Counted from the first letter of the stretch, positions 42,325 to 51,287 are shown. The stretch: DNA of 64,000 nucleotides from JBNRMR01 sp050942895 (GCA_050942895.1 JBMNOE010000009.1:1-64000); one strand, 5' to 3'. The notes: a model not told the origin generated them from the letters alone. Program-made: numbers and translations.

Positions 42325-43272
42325 CTAAAACAGGCTGCTTTCCGTCAGCTTACGGCTGATGCCATTGGCCATGAAAACCAGCGCGAAGTTAATTATGGAG
42401 TTAAATAGACCGACAGCAGAGGAAAAGCTCCAACTGAATTCCAGCAGACCGCGCCGGTAAACATAGGAGGATATGACGTCAGCTACCTCTAGCGTGGCAG
42501 GGTTTTGGAGCAAGATGATCTTTTCTGAACCGACGGAGAGCATGTTGCCTACCTGCATTATGAACAATATTACAATTGTCGGCTTGATGCTTGGCAGCGT
42601 TATGTGCACGGTGCTGCGCAGGCGGCCTGCTCCGTCCAGCGCCGCAGCCTCGTAAAGCTGCGAGTCGATGCCCGCAATCGCCGCCAAGTATATGATTGAA
42701 CCCCAGCCAACTTCCTTCCAGACGCCGCTGCTGACATAGATGGTGCGAAAATAGGCCGTTTCCTGCAACAGCGATTTCGCTTCCAACCCAAAGACAGCAC
42801 GAACTTGGTTAAAAAGGCCGTCGCTCAGGCTAAAATCCGTCAGCATACCGCACACGACCACCAGTGAAACGAAATGCGGGAAATAGCTGATTGTCTGCGT
42901 GATGCGCTTAAACATCTTGTTTTGAAGCTCGTTTAGCAGCAGCGCAAAAAGTATGGGTGCCGGAAAAGCGAAGACAAGGCTATATAAGCTTATTAGAACA
43001 GTGTTGCGGATTAGCCGTCCAAAGAAGGGAGATGTCATAAAATCCGCAAAATGCCTAAGGCCATACATATCGGTAAAAGGGCTGCCAAGGATGCCCTTTG
43101 CAGGCGAATAATCCTTGAACGCAATTATTACACCAAACATCGGAACATATGAAAAGATAATATAAAAAGCCAGAACCGGCAGAACCATCAAATAGAGCAC
43201 CCGGTTTCGGACGAAATCGCGCTTGATGAGCTTCCACTGAGAGCCCTTGCGCGGCAGCATTGCAGACGACAA
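42325..43272 (-). CDS. Carbohydrate ABC transporter permease (LplB type)
   Basis: A 315-residue permease of the LplB/YtbP type: RNRVLYLMVLPVLAFYIIFSYVPMFGVIIAFKDYSPAKG at the start, TQTISYFPHFVSLVVVCGML, and the EAA loop SQLYEAAALDGAGRLRSTVHITLPSIKP. I place the start at TTG 43272, since GAGGAGGT (43279-43286) is 6 bases before it; the ATG at 43260 is the alternative. It lies between the solute-binding lipoprotein and the second permease in one operon. Confidence 0.92.
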   Translation of the reverse strand: MSSAMLPRKGSQWKLIKRDFVRNRVLYLMVLPVLAFYIIFSYVPMFGVIIAFKDYSPAKGILGSPFTDMYGLRHFADFMTSPFFGRLIRNTVLISLYSLVFAFPAPILFALLLNELQNKMFKRITQTISYFPHFVSLVVVCGMLTDFSLSDGLFNQVRAVFGLEAKSLLQETAYFRTIYVSSGVWKEVGWGSIIYLAAIAGIDSQLYEAAALDGAGRLRSTVHITLPSIKPTIVILFIMQVGNMLSVGSEKIILLQNPATLEVADVISSYVYRRGLLEFSWSFSSAVGLFNSIINFALVFMANGISRKLTESSLF

Positions 43273-43350
43273 AAGATGACCTCCTCGCATTATCATAAAG
43301 AAGACAGGGCGGCGCATTGCTTTTGACGGCCGCCCTGCTCAGGCTGTTTA

Positions 43351-45024
43351 TCAGCGTGTTAGATATCGCTCGTAGGCTATCTGCTTAAATTCGAGCACCT
43401 GTGAAGCGCCATACGATTCAAGCGTTGAAAGGAAGTTGTCGTAGTTTGCAAAGTTCTCCGTGCCGATGATGAATTTCACGACCATCTCTCGGCAGTAGGT
43501 GTCCAGGTCATTTGCTTTGCTGGTGATATATGTCGCCTCGGTAGAGGTGTGGGTAATGGGCGGCAGAATTAACTTCTCCATGTTGTTTTGTGCCCATACG
43601 ACTTTGATCTCCATCAGAGCATCGGGATAGGCAAAATCATGATCAAGGCCCCGATAGGGGAAGTTGGAAACACGGCCAAATAACGAGCGTACTGCCCGCG
43701 CATCCATGCCATCCGGATTATCAAGCATATAGCCGCCGGCAACCACTTTATCGCCCTCCAGCTCATATGAAACGCCCTCGGTTCCATAAGCGTTCAGCAT
43801 CTGCCCCTCATCTCCCCAGGAATAATCACAGAAGCGGAATGCTTTTTCGATCTCTTTACACTGAGAGCTGATTGCAAATGGGAATGCGCCGGAATATGAG
43901 TTGTTCAGCTGTCCAAAATTTCTATCATCTCCGGCGTTGAGCACGGGCGTTGGAACAGCGTTAATCTCAAAGGAGGCATCGTCCGCCGTGGCCAGCAATA
44001 TGTTAAGCAAATTGCCTGCCTGAATGATCGCCATGCCGGAATCGCCGCTTGAAAGCTTCGCCTCCACAGACGCCTTGTTTATGCTGGGCATGTCTCGATC
44101 GATGAGGCCTTCGGCATACCAGCGGTTCATCTCCATTAAAAAATCCTTATAGGCCGGCTCCAGCGGGCCATACTTTACCTGTTCATCCATCACAAAATAC
44201 GGATAGCACACTTCATAAGGCGAGCTGAGCGTTGAGGCGGCATACTCAAGGAACAGCCAGCGATACTCAAACGTCAAAGGCGCAGGCGCGCCGATTTCGT
44301 TTTTAAATGCAACAAGGGCGTTATACAACTCGCTCATGGTGACGGGAACCTCCATGCCGACCTGATCCAGCCAGTCCTTGCGCACGACCATGCCGGTGTA
44401 ATTCATGCCGCCTATTTCCGCTATATAGGGAAAGCAATAGAGCTGTCCGTCGTCCGTTGATATATCGCTGCGAATCTTAGGCTCTTTTTCAAGCGCCAAA
44501 AGGAAGTTTGGGTAGTGTTCTTCATATCCGTCAAAGGGGATTATATAGCCTTCGTTTATGGCTGTTGTTGGGCCTCCGGGAAAATTCAACCAGTTAGCCT
44601 GAAGGATGTCGGGATAATCCATTGAGGCCAGAAGCAGTATGAATTGTTCGCTCGCCGCCATAGGATTCGACGCCCCACCGATGTGTTCCAGAGTCACGCC
44701 TGTTCGGTTTTGAAGCTCAGTCCAAAAGTAATGCTCCTGCGCCCATTCGGGCACCGTGGACATGTCCACCGGGTCGGTGTTGATAGTGAGCGTGACTGGC
44801 TCCATAGGATAGGTAAAGGCATCTGCCTGGCCGTCACTGGTTTCTCCCGCCTGCGCAATCTGTGTGCCGGATGTGGCCGCCGGCGTGGCGGCTGCCTGCG
44901 CTGCGGGGGGCGTGGACGATCCAACTGATGGGCTGTCCGTGGTGGTACATGCGCCTACAAGCATGCTCACCAACAGTAGAAGTGCAATTGCCATTGCTGA
45001 CTTACGCTGGGTTTTGATCTGCAT
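43351..45024 (-). CDS. Solute-binding lipoprotein of the oligosaccharide ABC importer
   Basis: A 557-residue lipoprotein: signal peptide MAIALLLLVSMLVGAC with the lipobox cysteine about residue 26, then a Thr/Ser/Pro/Ala-rich linker (residues 27-60), then a large binding domain of the LipO (DUF3502-like) kind that pairs with LplB/LplC permeases (YGPLEPAYKDFLMEMNRWYAEGLI is typical). ATG 45024 is favoured by AAAGGGGG 8 bases upstream. Cargo is inferred to be an oligosaccharide because of the GH39 enzyme in the same group. Confidence 0.9.
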   Translation of the reverse strand: MQIKTQRKSAMAIALLLLVSMLVGACTTTDSPSVGSSTPPAAQAAATPAATSGTQIAQAGETSDGQADAFTYPMEPVTLTINTDPVDMSTVPEWAQEHYFWTELQNRTGVTLEHIGGASNPMAASEQFILLLASMDYPDILQANWLNFPGGPTTAINEGYIIPFDGYEEHYPNFLLALEKEPKIRSDISTDDGQLYCFPYIAEIGGMNYTGMVVRKDWLDQVGMEVPVTMSELYNALVAFKNEIGAPAPLTFEYRWLFLEYAASTLSSPYEVCYPYFVMDEQVKYGPLEPAYKDFLMEMNRWYAEGLIDRDMPSINKASVEAKLSSGDSGMAIIQAGNLLNILLATADDASFEINAVPTPVLNAGDDRNFGQLNNSYSGAFPFAISSQCKEIEKAFRFCDYSWGDEGQMLNAYGTEGVSYELEGDKVVAGGYMLDNPDGMDARAVRSLFGRVSNFPYRGLDHDFAYPDALMEIKVVWAQNNMEKLILPPITHTSTEATYITSKANDLDTYCREMVVKFIIGTENFANYDNFLSTLESYGASQVLEFKQIAYERYLTR

Positions 45025-45115
45025 CCATGGTTCCCCCTTTATTAAGTTTTGCACATCGGCTGTGCGTGTGTGATTCAATTATATAGATGCAGTGAAAAGC
45101 CAGACAATCTTCGAT

Positions 45116-47383
45116 TTATTCACTTATGGACGATATGGTTTTTTTGATATGTTCAATATCATCGCCGTTGACTTTATGTTCATGATCGGACAGTATATCC
45201 CGGTATTTCCCCGGAGTTATCCCCTCGTAGCGCTTGAAAACGCGGATGAAAGTATTGCTGTTCAGATAGCCGACCCGTTCGGCAATTTGGCCTATTGGCA
45301 TCTCCGAGGATGCCAGCAGATGCTTTGAAGCGCTGATTCGAGATACATTTATCTGATTTAGCAAACCTTCTCCCGTTGAATCCTTAAACAAATTAAAAAG
45401 CTTGGTTCTGGACTTGCTAAATGTCTCGCATATCTGTTCCACTGAAAGCGCAGGATCAAAATAGCGGCGGTTTATGTAGGCTATGATGCGCTCCTTTAGC
45501 TCTATATCCTCATCCTTCTTTTCCTTCAATATCATCTCGCACACAGCGCTCACCGCATGCTCCAAAAAGGCATAATTCTCATCGATGTTTTTGCTTTCAA
45601 GGTTATGCAGCTTTTGCATAGGAAACTGGCGGATCATCTGCGGACTCGTTTGATCGGCAATGGCCTTATAAAGGGAGCTTATTATATCATACAAAAGTAT
45701 GCGCAGATGCTCCTGGCTGCCATGGCTGTTTTGCAGGTTTTTAGCCCATATCTCCCGCATCAAATTTAACGCCGCTTCACTGTTGCCGGAGGATATGGCC
45801 CCCATAAATCGGCGCTCATGCTCCATTGGGTAGTAATACACCGTTGACTCCGGCATGGTGATCTGAGTGTAGGAAACCGGCTGTGACGCTCCCGTCGCAA
45901 GGGCGTATTCCACGCAGTAAAGCGCCTCCTCGTATGCATCGCTGATGCCCATTGCCGAGGAGTGTATCGAGCTCACGCCGACTGCAAGATCGCTGAAGCG
46001 GCGGCTGAGCTGGTCATGCAAACAAAAAACAGATTCATTGAGCACAGCTTCGTCCAGCCGAGCGATCTCTGCCAAAAAAGCGATACGTCCGGAGATCTCC
46101 ACGCTGTGGCCATAGAGCTTGAACTGCCGCATGTCTCCCGGCCGAAGTTCTCCCCGAAGACCTTCACCTTGAGGGTCAGGCTCAAACAAAATCACAGCGA
46201 ACAAGCCGGAAGAATAATCCAGTTGGAGCAAGGAGAGATATTCCTCGGCAGGAATGCCCATGCCTGCCCGCCCAAGCATCAACCTTGTCAGATATGCTTG
46301 TTGCAGCTTGCTTGTGCGCTCCTGGAGAAGCTGCCGCTCTTGCTGGCGGTTTGCGAACACGCTGTCTATAGAATCCCTTAAAAAAGCATATTCGCTCTCA
46401 TTTGCCAGGCTGTTCAGTTGTAGATTGCTTTCAAGTTGATAGACCAGGGCGCGAAGGGGGGAGTAATTGCGCCGCATAGCATATGCGATTATGAAGATAC
46501 AAACGCCAAATGAAACAGCGATTGCCGAGTATCCGACAAGCTTGATCCCCTTGCTTTCCTCCAGATAGATATCCCTTGGTATCAGCGATTCGTAGCGGAA
46601 GCCGGTTTCCTGTGAGACAATAGATGACTTGATGTAAAGGCTCGTGTCTTCAGGAAGACTTCCTTCGTAATTTGCCGCCAGCTTCGTGCCGCCGGGGTCA
46701 TAGATTGTAACCAGCATACCCTCTCCCGTGCTGATCCGGCTGATGAGGTGGGCGATAGCATCGGACTTCAGCTGCATCACCAGCGCGCTGCGCGCCCCTG
46801 CGCCTGCAAGAGGACATATATACCATATACAGCTTTCCGCACTGTCTTCGATATACACGAACTCGTTTTGTGTCTTTTGAGTCAGCAGATCAAGCCATTG
46901 GTGGTGTGTCATATCTTCAAGACCGATCTCCGTCTCAAAAAACAGCTCGCTGCGCACCAGCGTAGCGTCGGACATAACCAGATCGCTTTCCGACACATAC
47001 AGGTAGACGCGCCGTATGGAGTCATTGCGCGTTACCACGCCCTTTAGCGATTCCTTTAAATAATACGCCGATTGCGCGCTATATTTATCGAGAATGCCTT
47101 TTTCGTGGACGAGCCTTGTCACACGCTCATTGGCCGCCACATGCATGGAATCCTGAACAATTTTATTGATCCGCAAATCAACCGCTTCGTTTAGGAGCGC
47201 CAACATGCCCTCGTTTATTGTATCAGTCTGCTTTTGAATGACGCTGTCGGAGACGGAAAGGGAAATGATCGCCGTTATTATCGGCAAAAAAAGAACGAGC
47301 GCATAGGACAAAAGCCATGTGCCCAAAACACCTTTGCGCATTTTTCTAAAGTGTTGAAAGATGATACCATCACCACCCAGCAT
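45116..47383 (-). CDS. Membrane sensor with AraC-type DNA-binding domain (YesN/YesS-like)
   Basis: A 755-residue one-protein sensor-regulator. A membrane helix at about residues 20-42 is followed by an extracytoplasmic Cache-like sensor (to about 280; VYIEDSAESCIWYICPLAG, YDPGGTKLAANYEG), a second helix (YSAIAVSFGVCIFIIAYAM), a long cytoplasmic region and a C-terminal AraC helix-turn-helix pair (YFDPALSVEQICETFSKSRT; ASSEMPIGQIAERVGYLNSNTF; FKRYEGITPGKYR). Such proteins switch on adjacent polysaccharide-uptake genes when they sense the sugar. The gene lies immediately upstream of the transporter it most likely controls. The start at 47383 has no good ribosome binding site; the ATG at 47341 is possible. 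Confidence 0.9.
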   Translation of the reverse strand: MLGGDGIIFQHFRKMRKGVLGTWLLSYALVLFLPIITAIISLSVSDSVIQKQTDTINEGMLALLNEAVDLRINKIVQDSMHVAANERVTRLVHEKGILDKYSAQSAYYLKESLKGVVTRNDSIRRVYLYVSESDLVMSDATLVRSELFFETEIGLEDMTHHQWLDLLTQKTQNEFVYIEDSAESCIWYICPLAGAGARSALVMQLKSDAIAHLISRISTGEGMLVTIYDPGGTKLAANYEGSLPEDTSLYIKSSIVSQETGFRYESLIPRDIYLEESKGIKLVGYSAIAVSFGVCIFIIAYAMRRNYSPLRALVYQLESNLQLNSLANESEYAFLRDSIDSVFANRQQERQLLQERTSKLQQAYLTRLMLGRAGMGIPAEEYLSLLQLDYSSGLFAVILFEPDPQGEGLRGELRPGDMRQFKLYGHSVEISGRIAFLAEIARLDEAVLNESVFCLHDQLSRRFSDLAVGVSSIHSSAMGISDAYEEALYCVEYALATGASQPVSYTQITMPESTVYYYPMEHERRFMGAISSGNSEAALNLMREIWAKNLQNSHGSQEHLRILLYDIISSLYKAIADQTSPQMIRQFPMQKLHNLESKNIDENYAFLEHAVSAVCEMILKEKKDEDIELKERIIAYINRRYFDPALSVEQICETFSKSRTKLFNLFKDSTGEGLLNQINVSRISASKHLLASSEMPIGQIAERVGYLNSNTFIRVFKRYEGITPGKYRDILSDHEHKVNGDDIEHIKKTISSISE

Positions 47384-47551
47384 TTTATTTAATGCAGATC
47401 TTAGATATATCTATATTATAATTAATATATTCTAAATAGCAATAGGAAAGGGTTGTGAAACTCACAGCCATATGCAGGGCGGTTTTTTTTGGGGCAGATC
47501 CGCCGCGAGGAAAAACAAAGGATGCATCTGTCCTGCGGTTAAAATGAATAG

Positions 47552-47581
47552 CAAAAATCCGCCCCCGGCTGGAGGCGGATT
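47552..47581 (-). terminator. Intrinsic terminator of the cold-shock gene
   Basis: Read on the minus strand, AATCCGCC (47581-47574) pairs with GGCGGATT (47563-47556), followed by TTT. It lies 12 bases after the csp stop codon. Confidence 0.8.
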
Positions 47582-47592
47582 CGATGGGGAAG

Positions 47593-47805
47593 CTATGCTG
47601 TGCGAACGTTGATGGCCCGCAGCTTGCCTGAATCCTTTGGATCGGGCTCTGTGTCATACACGACTTTTTGACCTTCGGCCAGTGTTTTATAGCCGCTGCC
47701 CTCAATTGCGGAAAAATGCACGAAGACATCCCCTGAGCCATCATCATTGGAGATAAACCCGAAGCCCTTGCTTTCATTGAACCATTTGACAGTGCCGTTA
47801 TTCAT
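47593..47805 (-). CDS. Cold-shock domain protein (CspA family)
   Basis: A 70-residue cold-shock domain protein, complete. The RNA-binding motifs are GTVKWFNESKGFGFIS (RNP1) and VFVHFSAI (RNP2). Members bind single-stranded RNA or DNA and act as RNA chaperones in cold or in normal growth. The transcript has a ~120-base 5' leader with a clear hairpin, a feature often used for post-transcriptional control of csp genes. AGGAGGT precedes the ATG by about 6 bases. Confidence 0.95.
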   Translation of the reverse strand: MNNGTVKWFNESKGFGFISNDDGSGDVFVHFSAIEGSGYKTLAEGQKVVYDTEPDPKDSGKLRAINVRTA

Positions 47806-47859
47806 AACGTACCTCCTATAAATTATTACATTGTTATAACTTTGCTGCTAAAATAAAAG

Positions 47860-47902
47860 CTACAGGAGACAAGTCAAACGAACATTGACCCACTTCCTGT
47901 AG
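47860..47902 (-). promoter_or_regulatory. Nested hairpin in the csp leader
   Basis: CTACAGGA (minus strand 47902-47895) pairs with TCCTGTAG (47867-47860), and inside it GTCAA (47889-47885) pairs with TTGAC (47877-47873) around a 7-base loop. The structure lies between the promoter and the ribosome binding site, so it could act as a temperature-sensitive or stability element. Confidence 0.55.
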
Positions 47903-47933
47903 AAATCAATTAGTGCATTTAGAACATGCTCTC

Positions 47934-47962
47934 AGTATATATGAGCATGGCGAAAGTGTCAA
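47934..47962 (-). promoter_or_regulatory. Promoter of the csp gene
   Basis: On the minus strand TTGACA (47962-47957) and TATACT (47939-47934) are separated by 17 bases. The predicted leader is about 120 bases long. Confidence 0.75.
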
Positions 47963-48071
47963 GCCGTATAATCCAATCTGCTGCCTTTACTGCAAACAAC
48001 TGCCATTTTCCCAGCCGCTAAAAATGAATAATTGCACCTGTCTTTGACACAATAAGCCTGAGGTGATGAAT

Positions 48072-48251
48072 GTGGACAATCTTCAGGACCTGCCGATGGG
48101 CTTTGGCATGGCCTTACTCCAAAACAGGCAGGCTGCGATGTATTTCGGCTCCCTTCCCGAGGCGCAAAGACAGCGTCTGATCAGCCAAGCGCAGGGCATA
48201 AGCTCAAAGGAAGAAATGCAGGCATTTGTGGATAGTTTAAGAACGAGGTGA
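48072..48251 (+). CDS. Small protein, first of a tandem paralogous pair
   Basis: A 59-residue acidic-to-neutral soluble protein of unknown function (QDLPMGFGMALLQNRQAAM ... LPEAQRQRLISQAQGISSKEEMQAFVDSL). It shares with the next gene a pattern LP..V/Q...I..QA.GI.S.E....VD.L, suggesting duplication. I take GTG 48072 as the start because TGAGGTGA ends 5 bases before it; an ATG at 48066 overlaps this site. The next gene begins 5 bases after its stop. The pair resembles small helical proteins found in Clostridia with no described function. Confidence 0.6.
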   Translation: MDNLQDLPMGFGMALLQNRQAAMYFGSLPEAQRQRLISQAQGISSKEEMQAFVDSLRTR

Positions 48252-48256
48252 ACTTT

Positions 48257-48433
48257 ATGAAGCAAAAATACAGGGATTTGTACGAGTTATTTAAGAACGA
48301 TCAGGAAGCACGGCAGTATTTTGACAAGCTCCCCGATTATGTCAAAGACCAGATCAGCACCCGGGCTGACGGCGTTAACTCATTTGAGAGCCTTCGCCAC
48401 TATGCGGATAATCTGACCCGAGGGGACGACTGA
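48257..48433 (+). CDS. Small protein, second of a tandem paralogous pair
   Basis: A 58-residue protein (KQKYRDLYELFKNDQEARQY ... LPDYVKDQISTRADGVNSFESLRHYADNL). It aligns by eye with the preceding gene: a residue run ending in YF..LP, then a helix and a final L-x-x-Y/F-x-D-x-L. GAGGTG lies 6 bases before the ATG, within the end of the upstream gene, so the two are almost certainly co-translated. Function unknown. Confidence 0.65.
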   Translation: MKQKYRDLYELFKNDQEARQYFDKLPDYVKDQISTRADGVNSFESLRHYADNLTRGDD

Positions 48434-48482
48434 GCAGTCATTGCCCCCTCCTAAAGATGACATATTTTTGAGGTTATTATTT

Positions 48483-48629
48483 ATGGAATCCAACAAAAAT
48501 TTCCCCCTAAAACGTTCCTTTTCCAAGAAAAAATCCGACAAGCCGATACCGCAGGATATATATCCGGTCATCGACACCGACCTTGCCCGGGATAATATCG
48601 AAAACGACCTGTCGGATATCGATATTTAA
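48483..48629 (+). CDS. Small hydrophilic protein
   Basis: A 48-residue Lys- and Asp-rich protein (NFPLKRSFSKKKSDKPIPQ; DLARDNIENDLSDIDI). GAGGTT lies 7 bases before the ATG, and the frame follows the small-protein pair by 49 bases in the same direction. No family recognised; a chance ORF cannot be excluded. Confidence 0.4.
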   Translation: MESNKNFPLKRSFSKKKSDKPIPQDIYPVIDTDLARDNIENDLSDIDI

Positions 48630-48727
48630 AGCGCGCAAATCTGCTTTGGAAAAGATGAAGATGAAGGCTTTGCGGTGTTTAAGCCCGCTGCGATATGCCA
48701 TAATCTCCCCATGAGCAGAGTTATTAA

Positions 48728-49224
48728 ATGCTATTTATGCTGCTGGCGCTGGCCGTTCTTTCTTCATGCGAAAAAACCGGCATTACTTTTGGCAAGGCTT
48801 CATTTACATATAAGAGCATTATTTACAGCTATAATGGTGCCATCCTCGAAGAGCTTCCCAAAGGGACGAGGGTTTACTCAAGCGAAACCGGCAGATATCT
48901 TTTCATATGCTATGTGGAAGTTGACTAAAGGTTCCATGAATTTGCCTACCGTGTGCCTGCGGGAAGGCCCTGCGTTAATGCCGCGGCGCCATATACGTTA
49001 TGGCTGACATCAATTACGATGACCTTCCAGGCGGCTATATCCATATTGGAAACGTGGCCGAAAAAGCATCACATATGCCAACAGAGCCGTTTCAGGCGGC
49101 GTTTATTTCCGAGAACCTCACCATATTTTACAGCAAGGCAGATGACGCCGTCCTCATCTACAGCGAGCATTTTTCAAAATATGTACTGCATGAAAGATCG
49201 GAAGAAGCATTGCCGCAGCCATGA
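48728..49224 (+). pseudogene. Probable interrupted small lipoprotein gene
   Basis: The first part (48728-48928) starts MLFMLLALAVLSSCEKTG, a lipoprotein-like signal with the LSSC lipobox, and goes on as YKSIIYSYNGAILEELPKGT up to a TAA. The same frame stays open after the stop (FHEFAYRVPAGRPCVN), and a shifted frame from about 49000 gives INYDDLPGGYIHIGNVAEKA and FISENLTIFYSKADDAVLIY to 49224. Taken together this looks like one ~160-residue lipoprotein broken by a stop and a frameshift. It could also be two unrelated small ORFs. No family recognised. Confidence 0.45.
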
Positions 49225-49295
49225 GCGGAGAACTGTGACGCCGTCACATACTTTTGCCCGTTTTTTTGGCAAAATGAAGCAAAGAGGTGATCGCA

Positions 49296-49472
49296 ATGAA
49301 GCCAGTCTTTGTTTATCTTATCGGCGCAGTTGTCGGCGGGGTGGCCGGCTATCTCTACTATCGCTTTGTGGGCTGTGTGACGGGGGCCTGCCCATTGACC
49401 GCCAACCCTTTCATTTCATCCATATATGGCGCGGTGCTGGGCGCTCTGATTTCAAGCTTTTTCATAAAGTGA
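49296..49472 (+). CDS. DUF6132-like small membrane protein
   Basis: A 58-residue protein with two membrane-inserted, glycine-rich segments (VYLIGAVVGGVAGYLYYRF and IYGAVLGALISSFF) joined by a conserved-looking VGCVTGACPLTANPF loop with two cysteines. This matches my memory of the DUF6132 family, whose function is unknown. The Cys pair and Gly-rich helices suggest a small membrane component, perhaps tied to redox or rhodanese-linked systems. AGAGGTGA is 5 bases upstream of the ATG. Confidence 0.75.
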   Translation: MKPVFVYLIGAVVGGVAGYLYYRFVGCVTGACPLTANPFISSIYGAVLGALISSFFIK

Positions 49473-49518
49473 GCCCACCTTGCACATTGGCGGCAGTAAG
49501 CATATGCCGCTTAATATA

Positions 49519-49562
49519 AAACAGCAAGCAACGGACTTTTCCGCCTCTTGCTGTTTGTTTTT
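49519..49562 (+). terminator. Intrinsic terminator after the DUF6132-like gene
   Basis: AAACAGCAAG (49519-49528) pairs perfectly with CTTGCTGTTT (49547-49556), followed by a T-rich tract. It separates the plus-strand small genes from the convergent GntR gene. Confidence 0.85.
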
Positions 49563-49601
49563 ATCTTTTTTTCTTTGTTTTTATGATGAATTTCGCCGGC
49601 T

Positions 49602-50267
49602 CTAAACCAGCTTGCCGTCCACCATCATCGAAACGGCATCATCCATGTCTGTGAATATGTGAAGGCGAAGCTTATCAAACGCGCCCTCCATGTCGCCCTT
49701 CTTCAGGCAGTCAAATATGGCATTGTGATATTCCTGTATCCTTTTGCAGCTTACCGTGTCTATCCGGCAGCGGTTGTATATAAATGTCATCTGCGCCCGA
49801 AGCTTATAGGCCGCCTCCTCCAGCCTGGCATTGTTTGAGCAGGCGTGAAAGGCCAGGTGGAAGCCGTCAGAGCGCACCTTCCACTGGTCAATTTTATCCT
49901 CCAAAAGAAGCCGGTTACAGCTTTCCACGTTTTCCCTTAAAAGGCTCAAAAGCCTTTCCCTGCTGCCGGAAACCATGGCGTATTTTATGGCCAGGCAATC
50001 AAAATCATAGCTGAGCTGGAATATATCCCGCACATCCTTTTCGGTTAAACTGATGACATTTACCCCAACATTGGTGCAGTGGGTCACCAGCCCGTCCTCG
50101 GTCAGCCTTGTCAGCGCCTCCCGGATGGGGGTATGGCTCACCCCGAAGCGCTCCTTCAGCGTTTGCAGCGTGAGCTTCTCGCCCTGGGGTATTCGCAGAT
50201 CCAAAATATCATCCCTTAGAATCTGATATATCTGCTCAGTCAAAGTTTTCTTCAGCGGATTATCCAT
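49602..50267 (-). CDS. GntR-family regulator (FadR subfamily, FCD domain)
   Basis: A 221-residue regulator. The N-terminal winged helix has the GntR signature (QIYQILRDDILDLRIPQGEKLTLQTLKERFGVSHTPIREALTRLTEDGLV). The C-terminal FCD ligand-binding domain shows the metal-site pattern D/H (YDFDCLAIKYAM, FHLAFHACSNNARLEE, EYHNAIFDCLKKGD). FCD-type GntR proteins usually sense organic acids or amino acid derivatives. It lies 48 bases after the last Dpp gene on the same strand, so it probably controls the divergent peptide-transport and flavoprotein operons; the effector is unknown. Confidence 0.92.
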   Translation of the reverse strand: MDNPLKKTLTEQIYQILRDDILDLRIPQGEKLTLQTLKERFGVSHTPIREALTRLTEDGLVTHCTNVGVNVISLTEKDVRDIFQLSYDFDCLAIKYAMVSGSRERLLSLLRENVESCNRLLLEDKIDQWKVRSDGFHLAFHACSNNARLEEAAYKLRAQMTFIYNRCRIDTVSCKRIQEYHNAIFDCLKKGDMEGAFDKLRLHIFTDMDDAVSMMVDGKLV

Positions 50268-50315
50268 TCTTCCACCTTTCCGGCAAGCGGAAACTTTCCC
50301 CTGCCCTCATTCCTG

Positions 50316-51287
50316 TTAAGTCCTCCCTTTGGATGGCTCGCAGCGCAGGCAGGCCACAAAATGGTCGCCCCCCATGTCCTTTAGCCCGCCGTCCGTCAAC
50401 TTGCACTCATCCATTCGCTGATCGCAGCGGGGATAGAAGCGGCAGCCCGGCTTGGGGTTGACGGGGCTTATCACCTCTCCCTTCAGCGGGACGATCTCCC
50501 TGTGGCGCATCTCCTTTTTAGCCACCGGTATGGCCGAAAGCAGCGCCTGAGTGTAGGGATGCAGCGGGTTTTTAAACAGCTCCTTCGAGGGGCAGAGCTC
50601 CACGCATTTTCCCAGATACATGACGGCGATATTGGTTGAAATATGCCGCACGACGCTAAGATCATGGGTGATAAACATGTAGGTGAGCTTAAACTGCTCT
50701 TGAAGATCCATCAAAAGATTCAATATCTGGGCCTGAATGGAAACATCCAGCGCCGAGACAGGCTCATCGCAGACGATGAACTTCGGGTTTAGCGAAAGAG
50801 CTCTGGCGATACCTATCCTCTGGCGGCGTCCGCCGTCCAGCTCGTGGGGATATTGCCCCGAAAGGCGTTGAGCAAGGCCCACGGTGTCCATCAGCTCCGC
50901 GACTCTCCTGTAAAGATCGGACTTGGAGCTAAACACCCGGTTTACTATCAGCGGCTCGGCGATCAGCTCCTGTATGCTCATCCGGGGATTAAGCGACGAG
51001 TACGGGTCCTGAAAGATTATCTGCATTTCCCGGCGAAGCTGTGCCAGCCGCCTTCTGCCGGCGTTGGTCACGTCCTCTCCCCGGTATATTATCTGCCCTG
51101 AGGTGGGCTTAAGCAGCTGCAAAACAGTCCTGCCAAGGGTGCTTTTCCCGCAGCCGGACTCACCCACAACGCCCAGAGTTTCCCCCTCGAATATTTTCAG
51201 GTCAAGGCCGTCCACCGCGTGAAGGGCGCCGCTTTTCACCTGGAAATATTTTTTTAGATCCCTTACCTCCAGCAAAGGCCCGCTCAT
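50316..51287 (-). CDS. Peptide ABC transporter ATP-binding protein (DppF/OppF)
   Basis: A 323-residue ATPase. Walker A is GESGCGKSTLG and Walker B FIVCDEPVSALD, with the H-loop ITHDLS. The signature region reads LDGGRRQRIGIARAL rather than the textbook LSGGQ, a variant I recall from other clostridial OppF proteins. The C-terminal oligopeptide domain carries the Fe-S/zinc-like cysteine pattern (CRFYPRCDQRMDECK). The start overlaps the dppD stop by 4 bases (ATGA). Confidence 0.94.
   Translation of the reverse strand: MSGPLLEVRDLKKYFQVKSGALHAVDGLDLKIFEGETLGVVGESGCGKSTLGRTVLQLLKPTSGQIIYRGEDVTNAGRRRLAQLRREMQIIFQDPYSSLNPRMSIQELIAEPLIVNRVFSSKSDLYRRVAELMDTVGLAQRLSGQYPHELDGGRRQRIGIARALSLNPKFIVCDEPVSALDVSIQAQILNLLMDLQEQFKLTYMFITHDLSVVRHISTNIAVMYLGKCVELCPSKELFKNPLHPYTQALLSAIPVAKKEMRHREIVPLKGEVISPVNPKPGCRFYPRCDQRMDECKLTDGGLKDMGGDHFVACLRCEPSKGRT

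Noticed and set aside
47385..47777. 130-residue minus-strand frame overlapping the cold-shock gene
   Set aside because: It is a frame shadow of the csp gene plus its terminator region. The csp protein has complete RNP motifs and a proper ribosome binding site.
50316..51287. DppF as an inactive ATPase because of its altered LSGGQ signature
   Set aside because: Walker A, Walker B and the H-loop are intact, and the LDGGRRQR form occurs, as I recall, in other functional OppF/DppF proteins.
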